DNA of 64,000 nt from Frigoribacterium sp. PvP032 (lineage in GTDB: Bacteria; Actinomycetota; Actinomycetes; Actinomycetales; Microbacteriaceae), in contig NZ_JAFIBM010000001.1 in assembly GCF_017833035.1 (NCBI RefSeq), positions 2,501,762 through 2,565,761 of the forward strand. Reading direction: 5' to 3'. Positions 33,795-43,691 of this stretch are shown in pieces. Positions within the stretch are counted from its first letter, which is position 1. Each line of letters begins with the position of its first letter. The notes under the pieces are model-generated. The model saw nothing but the letters and a program-made list of their open reading frames with translations, was not told the DNA's origin and made no database searches. The position numbers were made by a program, and so were the translations under genes.

Positions 33795-34718
33795 ATGACG
33801 CCACCAGCCGCACCCGGAGAGACCAAGCGCGAGCGACGGGAGTCGGCCCGCGAGAAGGCCCGTGTCACCCGTGAGGCGGAGGCCAAGCGACGACGCCGCA
33901 ACAAGTGGGCCCTGCAGGGCGGCCTCGTCGTCGGCGTCCTCGCGGTGCTCGCCGTCGTGGCCCTCGTGATCACGCGGTCCCTGGCGCCGGCGGGCCCCGG
34001 CCCCCTGAACATGGCCAGCGACGGCATCGTGCTCTCGGGCGACGGCACGACCGTCTCCGCCGTGCAGACGGACGCGACGCCCGCCGACGGCTCCCCCACC
34101 CCGTCCGCCGCGGGCACGGCCGAGAAGCCGAGCATCGTCGTCTACCTCGACTACATGTGCCCCTACTGCGGCCAGTTCGACACCACGAACGCCGAGCAGC
34201 TCGAGACCTGGGTCACCCAGGGCGTGGCCGACCTCGAGATCCACCCCCTCGGGTTCCTCGACAACGCCAGCCTCGGGTCGAAGTACTCGACCAGGTCGGC
34301 CAACGCCCTGGCCTGCGTCGCGAACTACCAGCCGGACACCGCGCTCGACGTCAACACCGCCCTGTTCGCGCAGCAGCCGGCTGAGAACACGACCGGCCTG
34401 ACGAACGACGAGCTGGTGACGCTCGTGCAGGGCGCCGGTGCGGACGACCCTGCCGTCGCCTCCTGCATCACCGACGGGCAGTTCACCGACTGGGTCGCCT
34501 CCGCGACCGAGCGGGCGCTGAACGACCCGCTGCCGAACTCCGACCTCGCCGCGGTGTCCGCGACGCCCACCGTCCTGGTCAACGGGCAGCAGTACCAGGG
34601 CTCGCCGACCGACGCTGCGGCGTTCGCGCAGTTCGTGGCCGAGGTCGCCGGCGGCCAGCCGACCGGCGACACGAGCACGGGCGAGCTGCCCGGCTCGACT
34701 GCGACGCCGTCCCCCTGA
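33795..34718 (+). CDS. DsbA-like thiol:disulfide interchange protein
   Basis: A 307-aa membrane-anchored thioredoxin-fold oxidase. A basic, charged head (residues 1-37) is followed by one membrane helix (about 39-60), a Pro/Ser-rich linker and the DsbA domain with active site CPYC (C122, C125) in VVYLDYMCPYCGQF; the cis-Pro is in SATPTVLVNGQ. It introduces disulfides into exported proteins and is re-oxidised by VKOR. ATG 33795 has GAGGA 5 bases before it. A strong terminator follows. Confidence 0.93.
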   Translation: MTPPAAPGETKRERRESAREKARVTREAEAKRRRRNKWALQGGLVVGVLAVLAVVALVITRSLAPAGPGPLNMASDGIVLSGDGTTVSAVQTDATPADGSPTPSAAGTAEKPSIVVYLDYMCPYCGQFDTTNAEQLETWVTQGVADLEIHPLGFLDNASLGSKYSTRSANALACVANYQPDTALDVNTALFAQQPAENTTGLTNDELVTLVQGAGADDPAVASCITDGQFTDWVASATERALNDPLPNSDLAAVSATPTVLVNGQQYQGSPTDAAAFAQFVAEVAGGQPTGDTSTGELPGSTATPSP

Positions 34719-34737
34719 CCGACGCCCTGTCGCGAAC

Positions 34738-34790
34738 GACGAAGGAGGGGCGGTGCCGGTCTCGGAGACCGGCACCGCCCCTCCTTCGTC
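34738..34790. terminator. Long bidirectional terminator hairpin
   Basis: A perfect stem of about 26 bp, from GACGAAGGAGGGGCGGTGCC at 34738 to GGCACCGCCCCTCCTTCGTC ending 34790, lies between the convergent DsbA-like and ndk genes. Confidence 0.9.
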
Positions 34791-34798
34791 TCAGACGA

Positions 34799-35215
34799 TC
34801 AGAACCACAGAGCGAGCTCGCGCGCGGCGCTCTCGGGGCTGTCGCTGCCGTGAACGAGGTTCTGCTGCACGGCGAGGCCCCAGTCGCGGCCGAGGTCGCC
34901 GCGGATGGTGCCGGGCGCCGCGGTGGTCGGGTCGGTCGTGCCGGCCAGCGAGCGGAAGCCGGGGATCACGCCGTTGCCCGCCACGCGGATGGCGACGGTC
35001 GGGCCGCTCTGCATGAACTCGACGAGGGGCTCGTAGAACGGCTTGCCCACGTGCTCCTCGTAGTGCTGCGCGAGCAGGTCGCGGTCGGCCTGGACGAGGC
35101 GCAGGTCGACGAGTGAGTAGCCCTTCGCCTCGATGCGGCGCAGGATCTCGCCGGTGAGGCCGCGGGCGACGCCGTCGGGCTTGACGAGGACGAGGGTCTC
35201 TTGGAGGTCGGTCAC
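34799..35215 (-). CDS. ndk: Nucleoside diphosphate kinase
   Basis: Ndk balances nucleoside triphosphate pools by transferring phosphate from ATP through a phosphohistidine. The 138-aa protein has the standard length, begins TLVLVKPDGVARGL, and carries the active His122 in NLVHGSDSPE. GTG 35215 has AAGGAG 5 bases upstream. It is the end of the leftward ileS-folC-DUF4233 run. Confidence 0.97.
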   Translation of the reverse strand: MTDLQETLVLVKPDGVARGLTGEILRRIEAKGYSLVDLRLVQADRDLLAQHYEEHVGKPFYEPLVEFMQSGPTVAIRVAGNGVIPGFRSLAGTTDPTTAAPGTIRGDLGRDWGLAVQQNLVHGSDSPESAARELALWF

Positions 35216-35290
35216 TGGTGCTCCTTCGTGTGGGACGGATGGTGGTTCGGGTGGCTGGTGGCTGCTGGCCTGGCGCGCCGGTGCGGGCCG

Positions 35291-35701
35291 TCAGGGCTGC
35301 GGGCCGAAGCGCGCCGCGTTCATGCGGTCGAGCTGCGTCCCCTTGACGAGGCAGTAGGTCCAGATCGCGACGAACAGGGCCGCTACGACGTACATGACGG
35401 GGTCGAGCAGCCCGCAGGCGACGAGCCCGAGCTGGACGACCCAGCCGAGCACGATCCCCCAGCGCCAGCGCAGGGTGCGCGACACGAGCAGGATCAGGAC
35501 GATCGCGCCGAGGCCGCCGCCGAACGCGACGCCGGTGGGCAGCAGGTCGCGGCCGTTGACGACGAGCATGACGAAGAACAGCGACATGGCCTCGAGCACG
35601 AGCACGATCGAGAGCAGGCTCTCCGCGGCGCCGCGACGACGGGCCCTGCGGGTCGGGCGAGCGGGGCCGGCAGGCCCCTCAGGAGGCGGTGCCTCGGTCA
35701 C
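35291..35701 (-). CDS. DUF4233 membrane protein
   Basis: A 136-aa protein of the DUF4233 family with four membrane helices after a basic head (RPTRRARRRGAAESLLSIVLVLEAMSLFF is read in part as ESLLSIVLVLEAMSLFF). Function is unknown; the family lies behind folC in most actinobacteria. GTG 35701 overlaps the folC stop (GTGA), showing coupled translation. Confidence 0.88.
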   Translation of the reverse strand: MTEAPPPEGPAGPARPTRRARRRGAAESLLSIVLVLEAMSLFFVMLVVNGRDLLPTGVAFGGGLGAIVLILLVSRTLRWRWGIVLGWVVQLGLVACGLLDPVMYVVAALFVAIWTYCLVKGTQLDRMNAARFGPQP

Positions 35702-37101
35702 GAGAGCCCGCCCTCGGACTGCGAGAGCGCGATGACGTCGCCGACCAGCGTGATCGAGCCGGTCACGACGACGCCGCCGGGCTCGTCGCCCTCGGCCTCG
35801 TCGGCGAGGTCACGCGCCGTGCGGAGCGCCGACACGAGATCGGTCTCGACGACGACCCGTGCCGCGCCGACGACGCCCACGGCGACGGCGGCGAGCTCGT
35901 CGGCGTCGACGGAGCGGTCGGAGCCGCTCTGCGTGACGACGAACTGGTCGACCGTGCCGGAGAGCGCACGCACGATGCCGGCGGCGTCCTTGTCGGCGAG
36001 TACGGACAGCACCGCGACGACGCGCCCGAACTGGAAGTAGTCGTCGATCGCCTTGGCCAGGGCGCGGGCGCCGTGCGGGTTGTGCGCCGCGTCGACCAGG
36101 ATCGTCGGCTCGTTCGCGACGATCTGCAGCCGCCCCGGTGACGTCGCCGCGGCGAGCCCCTCGGCGAGCACGTCGTGGTCGAGCGCCTGGCTGCCGCTGC
36201 CGAGGAACGACTCGACCGCGGCCACGGCGACGGCCGCGTTCTGGGCCTGGTGGTCGCCGAAGAGCGGCAGCAGCAGGTCTTCGTAGCGACCGGCGACCCC
36301 GCGGATCGTGACGACCTGGCCACCCACCGCCACCGTCGTCGACTCGACGCCGAAGGCGACGCCCTCGACGGCCAGCGACGACTCGGTGAGCTCGGCGGCG
36401 CGCTGCAGCTCGGCCAGCGCCTCCGGCAGCTGGGCCGCGCTGACGACGGAGGCGGCCGGCTTGACGATGCCGGCCTTGGTGCGCGCGATGGCCTCGACGG
36501 TCGAGCCCAGTCGTGCCTGGTGGTCGAGCGCGATCGGCGTGAAGACGGCGACCTGGCCGTCGGCGACGTTCGTGCTGTCCCACTCGCCGCCCATGCCGAC
36601 CTCGAGCACGACGACGTCGGCCGGGGCGTCGGCGAAGCACGCGAAGGCGAGCGCCGTCAGGGCCTCGAAGAACGTGAGGGTCGGCTCGCCGGCAGCCGCC
36701 AGCTCGGTGTCGACCATCGTCAGGTAGGGCTGGATGTCGTCCCAGTTGGCGACGAGGCGCTCGTCGCTGATCGGCTCGCCGTCGACGACGATGCGCTCGT
36801 TGAGGCGCACGAGGTGGGGGCTGGTCATCAGCCCGGTCCGCAGCCCGTGAGCCCGGAGGACGCTCTCGATCATGCGGCTGGTCGACGTCTTGCCGTTCGT
36901 GCCGGTGATGTGGATGACGGGGTAGGCGCGCTGCGGGTCGCCGAGCAGCTCCACGGCACGGCGCGTGGCCGAGAGGCGCGGCTCGGGGGCGGACTCCCCC
37001 ACCCGGGCCAGCAGCTCGTCGTGCACCCGAGTCGCCTCGGCGGCGAACTCGCCGTCGTCGTGTCCGGCGCCGTCGTCCTTCTTGTTCTTCTTCGGGCTCA
37101 C
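35698..37101 (-). CDS. folC: Dihydrofolate synthase/folylpolyglutamate synthase
   Basis: FolC adds glutamates to folates. The 467-aa protein carries the Mur-ligase-type P-loop [16 protein letters not shown], the omega loop region [15 protein letters not shown], the Lys/His segment [14 protein letters not shown] (the lysine-modified site region), and [12 protein letters not shown] in the C-terminal domain. GTG 37101 overlaps the ileS stop. Expression would follow that of ileS and so be under T-box control. Confidence 0.95.
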   Translation of the reverse strand: MSPKKNKKDDGAGHDDGEFAAEATRVHDELLARVGESAPEPRLSATRRAVELLGDPQRAYPVIHITGTNGKTSTSRMIESVLRAHGLRTGLMTSPHLVRLNERIVVDGEPISDERLVANWDDIQPYLTMVDTELAAAGEPTLTFFEALTALAFACFADAPADVVVLEVGMGGEWDSTNVADGQVAVFTPIALDHQARLGSTVEAIARTKAGIVKPAASVVSAAQLPEALAELQRAAELTESSLAVEGVAFGVESTTVAVGGQVVTIRGVAGRYEDLLLPLFGDHQAQNAAVAVAAVESFLGSGSQALDHDVLAEGLAAATSPGRLQIVANEPTILVDAAHNPHGARALAKAIDDYFQFGRVVAVLSVLADKDAAGIVRALSGTVDQFVVTQSGSDRSVDADELAAVAVGVVGAARVVVETDLVSALRTARDLADEAEGDEPGGVVVTGSITLVGDVIALSQSEGGLS

Positions 37102-40100
37102 GCTCGTCGCACCTCCACCGTCACGGCCGAGCCGGAGCCGACCGCGACCTTCCCGTCGCGTCCCGCGACGTCGTCCTGCACGTCGACGACCAGCTCGGTC
37201 GTCAGGGTCTCGGCCTGCACCATGTCGCGGTGCGTCCCGAGCGCCGCGGCCGCGACCGCGTCGGTCGTCACGGTCGTCACGACGCGGTCGGAGACGTCGA
37301 GGCCCGCGGCCTTGCGTGCCTGCTGCACGGCCCGGACGACGTCGCGGGCCAGGCCCTCGGCCTCGAGCTCGGGCGTCGTCGCGGTGTCGAGCAGCACGAA
37401 GCCGCCGTCGCCGACGAAGGCGATCGCGGCCGACGGGTCGTCGACCGCCAGCTCGAGCGTGAACTCGCCGGGCAGCAGCTCGACGCCGCCGACGACGACG
37501 TTCTCGCCCGCCGGGGCCCAGTCGCCCTTCTTCGCGGCCGGGATGACCTGCTGCACCTGCTTGCCGATGCGAGGGCCGGCGGCGCGGGCGTTGACGGTCA
37601 GCTTGCGGGTGACGCCCCACTCGCCGAGGCTCTCCTCCGTCAGGGGCGTGAACGCCACCTCCTTGACGTTCAGCTCGTCGCGGAGGATCGAGCCGAACGG
37701 CTCGAGGCCAGCCGGGTCGGGCGCGACGACGGTGAGGCGCGCCAGCGGCAGGCGGACGCGCAGGCCGGTCGCCTTGCGCAGCGCCAGGCCGGACGACGCG
37801 ATCGCCCGGACGGCGTCCATCGAGGCGACGAGGGCCTCGTCCTCGGGGAACGCGGAGGCGTCGGGCCAGTCGGTGAGGTGCACGCTCCGACCGCCGGTGA
37901 GGCCCTTCCAGATCTCCTCCGTCACGAGGGGCGCCAGGGGCGCCGCCACCCGCGTGACCGTCTCGAGGACGGTGAAGAGCGTGTCGAAGGCGTCACGGTC
38001 GTCGCCGGCCCAGAACCGGTCGCGCGAGCGGCGCACGTACCAGTTGGTGAGCACGTCGGCGAAGTCGCGCAGGGCGGCCGCAGCGAGCGGCGAGTCGAGC
38101 GCGTCGAGGTGTCGCTCGACGTTGGTCACGAGGAGGCGCGTCTTCGCCAGCAGGTACCGGTCGAGCACGTCGGTCGAGTCGGTCCGCCAGGTCGCGACGA
38201 GGCCGTCCGCGACGTGCCGGCCCTCGCCTCCCGAGCTGCCGCCGTCGGCGGCGTTCGCGTACAGGGTGAAGAAGTAGTAGGTGCTCCACAGCGGCAGCAG
38301 GAACTGCCGGACGCCCTCGCGGATGCCCTCCTCGGTCACGACGAGGTTGCCGCCGCGGATGACCGAGCTCGACATGAGGAACCAGCGCATGGCGTCGGCG
38401 CCGTCGCGGTCGAAGACCTCGGAGACGTCGGGGTAGTTGCGGAGGCTCTTCGACATCTTCTGGCCGTCCGAGCCGAGCACGATGCCGTGGCTGATCACGT
38501 TCGAGAACGCGGGCCGGTCGAAGAGCGCCGTCGAGAGCGCGTGCATGACGTAGAACCAGCCGCGCGTCTGCCCGATGTACTCGACGATGAAGTCGGCGGG
38601 GGCGTGGGTCTCGAACCACTCCTGGTTCTCGAACGGGTAGTGGACCTGGGCGAACGGCATCGAGCCCGAGTCGAACCAGACGTCGAAGACGTCCTCGATG
38701 CGGCGCATCGTGCTCTGGCCCGTGGGGTCGTCGGGGTTCGGCCGGGTCAGGTCGTCGATGTACGGACGGTGCAGGTCGGGCTCGCCCTGCTCGTTCGTCG
38801 GCAGGCGGCCGAAGTCGGCCTCGAGCTCGGCGAGCGAGCCGTAGACGTCGGTGCGCGGGTACGCGGGGTCGTCGCTGCGCCACACCGGGATCGGCGAGCC
38901 CCAGTAGCGGTTGCGCGAGATGGACCAGTCGCGGGCGCCCGCGACCCACTTGCCGAACTGGCCGTCCTTCACGTTCTCGGGCACCCAGGTGATCTCCTGG
39001 TTGAGGTCGCCCATGCGGTCGCGCACGTCGGTGACGCGCACGAACCAGCTCGAGACGGCCTTGTAGATCAGCGGGTTGCGGCAGCGCCAGCAGTGCGGGT
39101 AGCTGTGCTCGTAGCTCGCGAGGCGCACCAGGCGGCCGTCGGCACGGAGGCGCTGCACGAGCACCTTGTTGGCCTCGAACACCTGCAGCCCGGCGACGCC
39201 GAGCTCGTCGAACATCGGCAGGAACCGACCGGCCTCGTCGACGGAGACGATGACGGGGATGCCGGCGGCGGCGCAGACCAGCTGGTCGTCCTCGCCGTAG
39301 GCGGGCGCCTGGTGGACGATGCCGGTGCCCTCGCCGGTCGCGACGTAGTCCGCGACCAGCAGGCGCCAGGCGTTCTCGGTGCCCCACGCCTCCGTGTCGG
39401 CGTAGACGTCCCAGATGCGGTCGTACTCGACGCCCTCGAGCTCGGCGCCCGCGAAGGTCGCCGTCACGGCGGCCTGCGCGGCCTCGGCCGACTCGTAGCC
39501 GAGGTCCTTCGCGTAGGCGGCGAGCGTGTCGGCGGCGAGCAGGAACACGCTGCCCGTGAGCAGCTGCTGGTCGCCGGCGCGCTCGCCGGGCAGCAGCGCG
39601 TGCGGCACCGTCACGTACGAGATGTCGGGCCCCACGGCGAGCGCCATGTTCGTCGGCAGCGTCCACGGGGTCGTCGTCCAGGCGAGCGCCTCGACTCCGG
39701 TCAGGCCGAGCGACTCGGCCTTGGCGCCGACGAGCGGGAAGGCGACGGTGACCGTCTGGTCCTGGCGCATCTTGTAGACGTCGTCGTCCATGCGCAGCTC
39801 GTGGTTCGACAGCGGCGTCTGGTCGTGCCAGCAGTAGGGCAGCACGCGGAAGCCCTCGTAGGCCAGCTGCTTGTCCCAGAGCTGCTTGAAGGCCCAGAGC
39901 ACGCTCTCCATGTAGCTGACGTCGAGGGTCTTGTAGTCGTCGTCGAAGTCGACCCAGCGGGCCTGGCGGGTGACGTAGCCCTGCCACTCGTCGGTGTACT
40001 GCAGCACCGAGCTGCGGGCCGCGGCGTTGAACGCGCCGATGCCCATCTCGTCGATCTGGTGCTTCTCGGTGATGCCGAGCTGGCGCATCGCCTCGAGCTC

Positions 40101-40379
40101 GGCGGGCAGGCCGTGGGTGTCCCAGCCGAAGCGGCGGTGCACCTGCTTGCCGCGCATGGTCTGGTACCGCGGGAACACGTCCTTCGCGTAGCCCGTGAGC
40201 AGGTGGCCGTAGTGCGGCAGGCCGTTGGCGAAGGGCGGGCCGTCGTAGAAGACCCACTCGTCGCGGCCCTCGCGGGCGCGGATCGACTCCTGGAAGGTGT
40301 CGTCGCGACGCCAGAAGGCGAGCACGCCCTGCTCGACGTCGGGGAACCGGGGCGATGCGGGTACCGGCTTGTAGGCCAT
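37098..40379 (-). CDS. ileS: Isoleucyl-tRNA synthetase
   Basis: Charges tRNA-Ile. The 1093-aa class I enzyme has the HIGH motif as HYGH at residues 56-59 ([15 protein letters not shown]) and KMSKS at 641-645, an editing domain in between, and the anticodon-binding part after it. The N-terminus [20 protein letters not shown] and the size mark it as the IleS2 (eukaryote-like) type, which in general is less sensitive to mupirocin. It lies behind a T-box leader and is translationally coupled to folC. Confidence 0.96.
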   Translation of the reverse strand: MAYKPVPASPRFPDVEQGVLAFWRRDDTFQESIRAREGRDEWVFYDGPPFANGLPHYGHLLTGYAKDVFPRYQTMRGKQVHRRFGWDTHGLPAELEAMRQLGITEKHQIDEMGIGAFNAAARSSVLQYTDEWQGYVTRQARWVDFDDDYKTLDVSYMESVLWAFKQLWDKQLAYEGFRVLPYCWHDQTPLSNHELRMDDDVYKMRQDQTVTVAFPLVGAKAESLGLTGVEALAWTTTPWTLPTNMALAVGPDISYVTVPHALLPGERAGDQQLLTGSVFLLAADTLAAYAKDLGYESAEAAQAAVTATFAGAELEGVEYDRIWDVYADTEAWGTENAWRLLVADYVATGEGTGIVHQAPAYGEDDQLVCAAAGIPVIVSVDEAGRFLPMFDELGVAGLQVFEANKVLVQRLRADGRLVRLASYEHSYPHCWRCRNPLIYKAVSSWFVRVTDVRDRMGDLNQEITWVPENVKDGQFGKWVAGARDWSISRNRYWGSPIPVWRSDDPAYPRTDVYGSLAELEADFGRLPTNEQGEPDLHRPYIDDLTRPNPDDPTGQSTMRRIEDVFDVWFDSGSMPFAQVHYPFENQEWFETHAPADFIVEYIGQTRGWFYVMHALSTALFDRPAFSNVISHGIVLGSDGQKMSKSLRNYPDVSEVFDRDGADAMRWFLMSSSVIRGGNLVVTEEGIREGVRQFLLPLWSTYYFFTLYANAADGGSSGGEGRHVADGLVATWRTDSTDVLDRYLLAKTRLLVTNVERHLDALDSPLAAAALRDFADVLTNWYVRRSRDRFWAGDDRDAFDTLFTVLETVTRVAAPLAPLVTEEIWKGLTGGRSVHLTDWPDASAFPEDEALVASMDAVRAIASSGLALRKATGLRVRLPLARLTVVAPDPAGLEPFGSILRDELNVKEVAFTPLTEESLGEWGVTRKLTVNARAAGPRIGKQVQQVIPAAKKGDWAPAGENVVVGGVELLPGEFTLELAVDDPSAAIAFVGDGGFVLLDTATTPELEAEGLARDVVRAVQQARKAAGLDVSDRVVTTVTTDAVAAAALGTHRDMVQAETLTTELVVDVQDDVAGRDGKVAVGSGSAVTVEVRRA

Positions 40380-40597
40380 GGGGGCTCCAGGTGCTGCGGA
40401 TGTCCGTCCACGAGGACGCCTGCCGAGGGTTCTCGGTCTGCGCGGTACCACCTCGCTTGCCGCCCCTGACGGGACGACCTCTCTGCTGCGGCTGTGACGG
40501 GCCTGCCCCGCTCGGGTCTAGTGACGCCTCCTGCCCCAGGTGTCGGGACGGTCGACGCGTTCTGCCGAGTGCTCCCCGGTGATGGCCGGATCAGTGC
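40380..40597 (-). promoter_or_regulatory. T-box leader of ileS (tRNA-Ile sensing)
   Basis: Read leftward, the leader carries the T-box core AGGTGGTACCGCG at 40441-40453 and, upstream of it, CCATCACCGGGGAGC with the isoleucine specifier codon ATC at 40581-40583. A -10 box TATGAT at 40604-40609 sets the start near 40597. There is no terminator T-run, and the ribosome binding site GGAG lies close to the ATG, so control of translation start is likely, as in other actinobacterial ileS T-boxes. Confidence 0.9.
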
Positions 40598-40661
40598 TCG
40601 TCCATCATACGAGCCGAGGAGGCGCGACGCGATCAGCTGCAGGCAGTGCAGAATCGGGAGC

Positions 40662-41648
40662 ATGACACCAGAGCCCCCTGCGGCGGCGCCCGCGGCGACC
40701 GAGGCCGGATCCGCGGCGAAGCCGGAGAGCACGACGACGGTGATCGTGGCATTCCTCGCGAACCTGCTGATCGCCGTCGCGAAGACCGTGGCGGCCTTCC
40801 TCACGGGCTCCGCCTCGATGGTGGCGGAGTCGGCACACTCGTGGGCCGACACGGGCAACGAGATCTTCCTGTTCATCGCCGACAAGCGCGGCGTCAAGGA
40901 GAGGGACGAGGACCACCCGCTCGGCTACGGCAAGGAGACGTACGTCTGGTCGATGTTCGCTGCGTTCGGGCTCTTCACGGTCGGCGCCGTCGTGTCGATC
41001 CAGCACGGCATCTCGCAGCTCGGCGCGGCCGAGGAGGCGGAGGACTACCTCGTCAACTACGTCGTGCTCGGCGTGGCCTTCCTGCTCGAGGGGACGTCGT
41101 TCCTCCAGGCCCTCCGCCAGGCCCGCGGCAGCGCCAGGGCCGGGCAGGTGCCCACGCTGCGCTACGTGCTGCGGAGCTCGAACTCGACGCTGCGCGCCGT
41201 CTTCGCCGAGGACGCCGCCGCCCTGGTCGGCCTGCTCATCGCGTTCCTCGGCATCTTCCTGCACCAGGTCACCGGCTCGGCCGTGTTCGACGCGGTCGGG
41301 TCGATCCTCGTCGGCGTGCTGCTCGGCGTCGTCGCGCTGGTGCTCGTCGACCGCAACCGCCGGTTCCTGGTCGGCGAGAGCCCGAGCGACGAGCTCGAGA
41401 CGACGGTGCTCGAGCGGCTGCTCGCCCGGCCCGAGATCGCCCGCGTCACCTACCTGCACACGGAGTTCGTCGGGCCGAGCCGCCTCTACCTGGTCGCCGC
41501 CGTCGACATGACCGGCGACGACACCGAGGAGCACGTCGCCGTCGCACTCCGCCGCGTCGAGCGCGAGCTCGAGGAGCACGACGTCGTCGAGGAGGCGGTG
41601 CTCACCCTCTCGACACCGGACGAGCCGAGCCTGCAGCCGCGTCGCTGA
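40662..41648 (+). CDS. Cation diffusion facilitator family transporter
   Basis: A 328-aa metal:proton antiporter exporting zinc or a similar divalent metal. The transport-site motifs HSWADTGNE (helix 2) and AEDAAALVG (helix 5) are present, with six helices and a C-terminal cytoplasmic domain. The N-terminal 25 residues are Ala/Pro-rich. ATG 40662 follows CAGAAT by 7 bases, which suggests a leaderless start, although GGGAG is directly adjacent. It is divergent from ileS. Confidence 0.92.
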   Translation: MTPEPPAAAPAATEAGSAAKPESTTTVIVAFLANLLIAVAKTVAAFLTGSASMVAESAHSWADTGNEIFLFIADKRGVKERDEDHPLGYGKETYVWSMFAAFGLFTVGAVVSIQHGISQLGAAEEAEDYLVNYVVLGVAFLLEGTSFLQALRQARGSARAGQVPTLRYVLRSSNSTLRAVFAEDAAALVGLLIAFLGIFLHQVTGSAVFDAVGSILVGVLLGVVALVLVDRNRRFLVGESPSDELETTVLERLLARPEIARVTYLHTEFVGPSRLYLVAAVDMTGDDTEEHVAVALRRVERELEEHDVVEEAVLTLSTPDEPSLQPRR

Positions 41649-41675
41649 CCGCGCCCCGCTCGGCCTGCCGACGAC

Positions 41676-41707
41676 GAGGGCCCGCCTCCCGCGAGGAGAC
41701 GGGCCTC
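41676..41707. terminator. Imperfect hairpin between convergent genes
   Basis: GAGGGCCCGCCTCC pairs with GGAGACGGGCCTC across five bases, with one bulge and one G-U. Confidence 0.5.
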
Positions 41708-41733
41708 GAGCTCCGGCTCGACCGGACGTGAGG

Positions 41734-42930
41734 TCAGGCCCGGCGTGCCCTCCTGGCCACGAACAGCGAGGCCCCTCCGAGCAGGACCAGGCCCGCGCCG
41801 ACGAGTCCGGCCCACGGCGTGGCCTCGTCCGTGCCGGTGGACGCGAGAGCACGAGGCAGGGACGGGACGACCGACCGCGCCGGCACGACGGGCACGACGG
41901 CGGTCGCCTCCACGACGGGCAGGACGACCGGGGCGGCCGGAGCAGCCGCGGGCTCGACCACCAGGACGTCGGTCGAGTCGAAGCTCGAGCGCAGCGACGT
42001 CGCGAAGCCGTTCGCGTCGAACGACTGCTGTGCGGCGGAGACGCGCCACGATCCGTACGGCATCCAGACCACGTCCTGCCACGATCCGTCCGCGGCGACG
42101 AGGGGAGCCTCGTCGTCGTAGCCCCAGGGCACGACGGGGTCCAGCGCGAGCAGGTCGACGTCGATGACCGCACGGGGCGCCCCCGTCCCCGTCAGCTCGA
42201 TCGCGCCGGTGCTGAAGTCGCCCGAGGAGTACGGGACGCCCACGACGGCGGCCCCCGTGGCCGGCGTGACGAGGACCGGCGCAGGAAGGGGCGCCAGGGC
42301 CGGGGCGACGACCCGGCGCTGCACGGAGCCGAGGTCTCGTCCGTCAGGGCTCGTCACCTGGACGGTGACGACGTGCTCGACGGGCACCGTGGACGCGTCG
42401 AGGAAGAACGCCTGCGAGATGCTCGTGCCGGACGACGGCTCGTAGCGGCCGCCCCCGCCGGGCGAGCTGCTCATCCTGACCGCGCTGCCCTCCGGCACCT
42501 CCGCGGTCACGACGACGCCGGCGGACGGCAGCACGGTGCCGTCGAGCGGGCTCGTGACCGAGAACTCCGTGGGCTCTGCGGCGATCTGTGCCCCAGTGCC
42601 CTGCGTGGCAGGTGCCTCGGGGGCAGGCGCTGCCGCCTCCTCCGGCTCGACGACCTCGGGGGCAGGCGCTGCCGCCTCCTCGGGCTCGACAGCCTCGGGG
42701 GCAGGCGCTGCCGCCTCCTCCGGCTCGACGACCTCGGTCGGCACCTCGACAGCAGGCGCCCCCGCACCCTCGTCCGCCGCGACCGCGTCCTCGGGAGCGG
42801 CGGACACCGCCTCCGTGGTCCCGATCGGCGCCGGCTCGGCCAGCGCGGGCGCAGCCGTCAGGGCGACTCCCCCGAGAGCCAGCGCGACGATCGTCGGAAG
42901 CGCGAGCGCGACCGCCTTGTAGTCCTTCAT
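41734..42930 (-). CDS. LAXTG cell-wall-anchored surface protein
   Basis: A 398-aa exported protein. A signal peptide (residues about 1-31, ending ALAEPA) is followed by an acidic linker with three copies of EEAAAPAPE-VEP-like units (about 65-105), and by beta-rich segments such as FSVTSPLDGTVLPSAGVVV and VLVTPATGAAVVGVPYSSG that suggest Ig-like domains. It ends with the sorting signal LASTG, a membrane helix and RRARRA. LAXTG is the site of class E sortases. The ligand is unknown. Confidence 0.85.
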   Translation of the reverse strand: MKDYKAVALALPTIVALALGGVALTAAPALAEPAPIGTTEAVSAAPEDAVAADEGAGAPAVEVPTEVVEPEEAAAPAPEAVEPEEAAAPAPEVVEPEEAAAPAPEAPATQGTGAQIAAEPTEFSVTSPLDGTVLPSAGVVVTAEVPEGSAVRMSSSPGGGGRYEPSSGTSISQAFFLDASTVPVEHVVTVQVTSPDGRDLGSVQRRVVAPALAPLPAPVLVTPATGAAVVGVPYSSGDFSTGAIELTGTGAPRAVIDVDLLALDPVVPWGYDDEAPLVAADGSWQDVVWMPYGSWRVSAAQQSFDANGFATSLRSSFDSTDVLVVEPAAAPAAPVVLPVVEATAVVPVVPARSVVPSLPRALASTGTDEATPWAGLVGAGLVLLGGASLFVARRARRA

Positions 42931-43181
42931 GATGTGTCCGTCCCCGTGGGAAGCAAGGCCGCAGCGCTCCTCCCCACCCCCGGAGCGCCGGCCCCGGCGG
43001 CGTCGATGCCTGCCGGTGATCAGAACGTACCGACCCGAGACGCCCCCAGGACGCGCCATGAGCGATCCTCGTCCTCACGTCGGGCAACATCATCCTGGAG
43101 AGGTACGGCTGTCGCTCAGCCCGCGTGCGTCCAGGGGACAACGCCCGGCGCCCTCCTAGGGACGCCCTGTATCGTCGGCCC

Positions 43182-43691
43182 GTGCGCACGATGATCCGAC
43201 TGGCCAAGGCCAACCCCTCCGCCCTCCGCTTCCTCGTGGTCGGCGGCATCGGCTTCGTGATCACCATGGCGATCAACTACGGGCTCAAGCTCTTCGTCAT
43301 CCCCCAGCACCCGGTGACCGCGCTGTCGCTCGGCATCATCGTGGCGACGATCGTGTCGTACTGGATGAACAAGAAGTGGTCGTTCGACGACCGCGGCGAT
43401 CGACACACCGGCCAGGAGATGCTCCTGTTCGTGGTCGTGAGCGTCATCGGCGTGGCCATCAACTCCGCTCCCCTCTACCTGTCGCGCTACGGCCTCGGCT
43501 TCGAGGTGCCCCAGGTCTCGCGCACCACACAGGAGATCGCGGACTTCGTCAGCGGCCCCGTGATCGGCACGATGCTCGCGATGGTCTTCCGCTACTGGGC
43601 CATGAACAAGTTCGTGTTCCCGAAGCGCGCCCAGCTCGACGACGTGCTGTCCCCCGTCTCGCCCTCGACCGCCTCCACCCCCACGGCCTAG
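43182..43691 (+). CDS. GtrA-family membrane protein
   Basis: A 169-aa protein with four membrane helices and the GtrA/DPMS signature: ALRFLVVGGIGFVITMAINY near the start and FRYWAMNKFVFPKR at the end, plus IVSYWMNKKWSFDDR in the middle. The family flips or supports polyprenyl-phosphate-linked sugars in surface glycan assembly. GTG 43182 has TATCGT at 43170-43175, exactly 6 bases before it, so the mRNA is leaderless. The stop overlaps the convergent TetR gene by 4 bases. Confidence 0.9.
   Translation: MRTMIRLAKANPSALRFLVVGGIGFVITMAINYGLKLFVIPQHPVTALSLGIIVATIVSYWMNKKWSFDDRGDRHTGQEMLLFVVVSVIGVAINSAPLYLSRYGLGFEVPQVSRTTQEIADFVSGPVIGTMLAMVFRYWAMNKFVFPKRAQLDDVLSPVSPSTASTPTA

Noticed and set aside
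34738-34790. A small mobile palindrome like the 64-bp element.
   Set aside because: It is a single perfect stem with a tiny loop between convergent genes, which is simply a bidirectional terminator; no related copy is seen.
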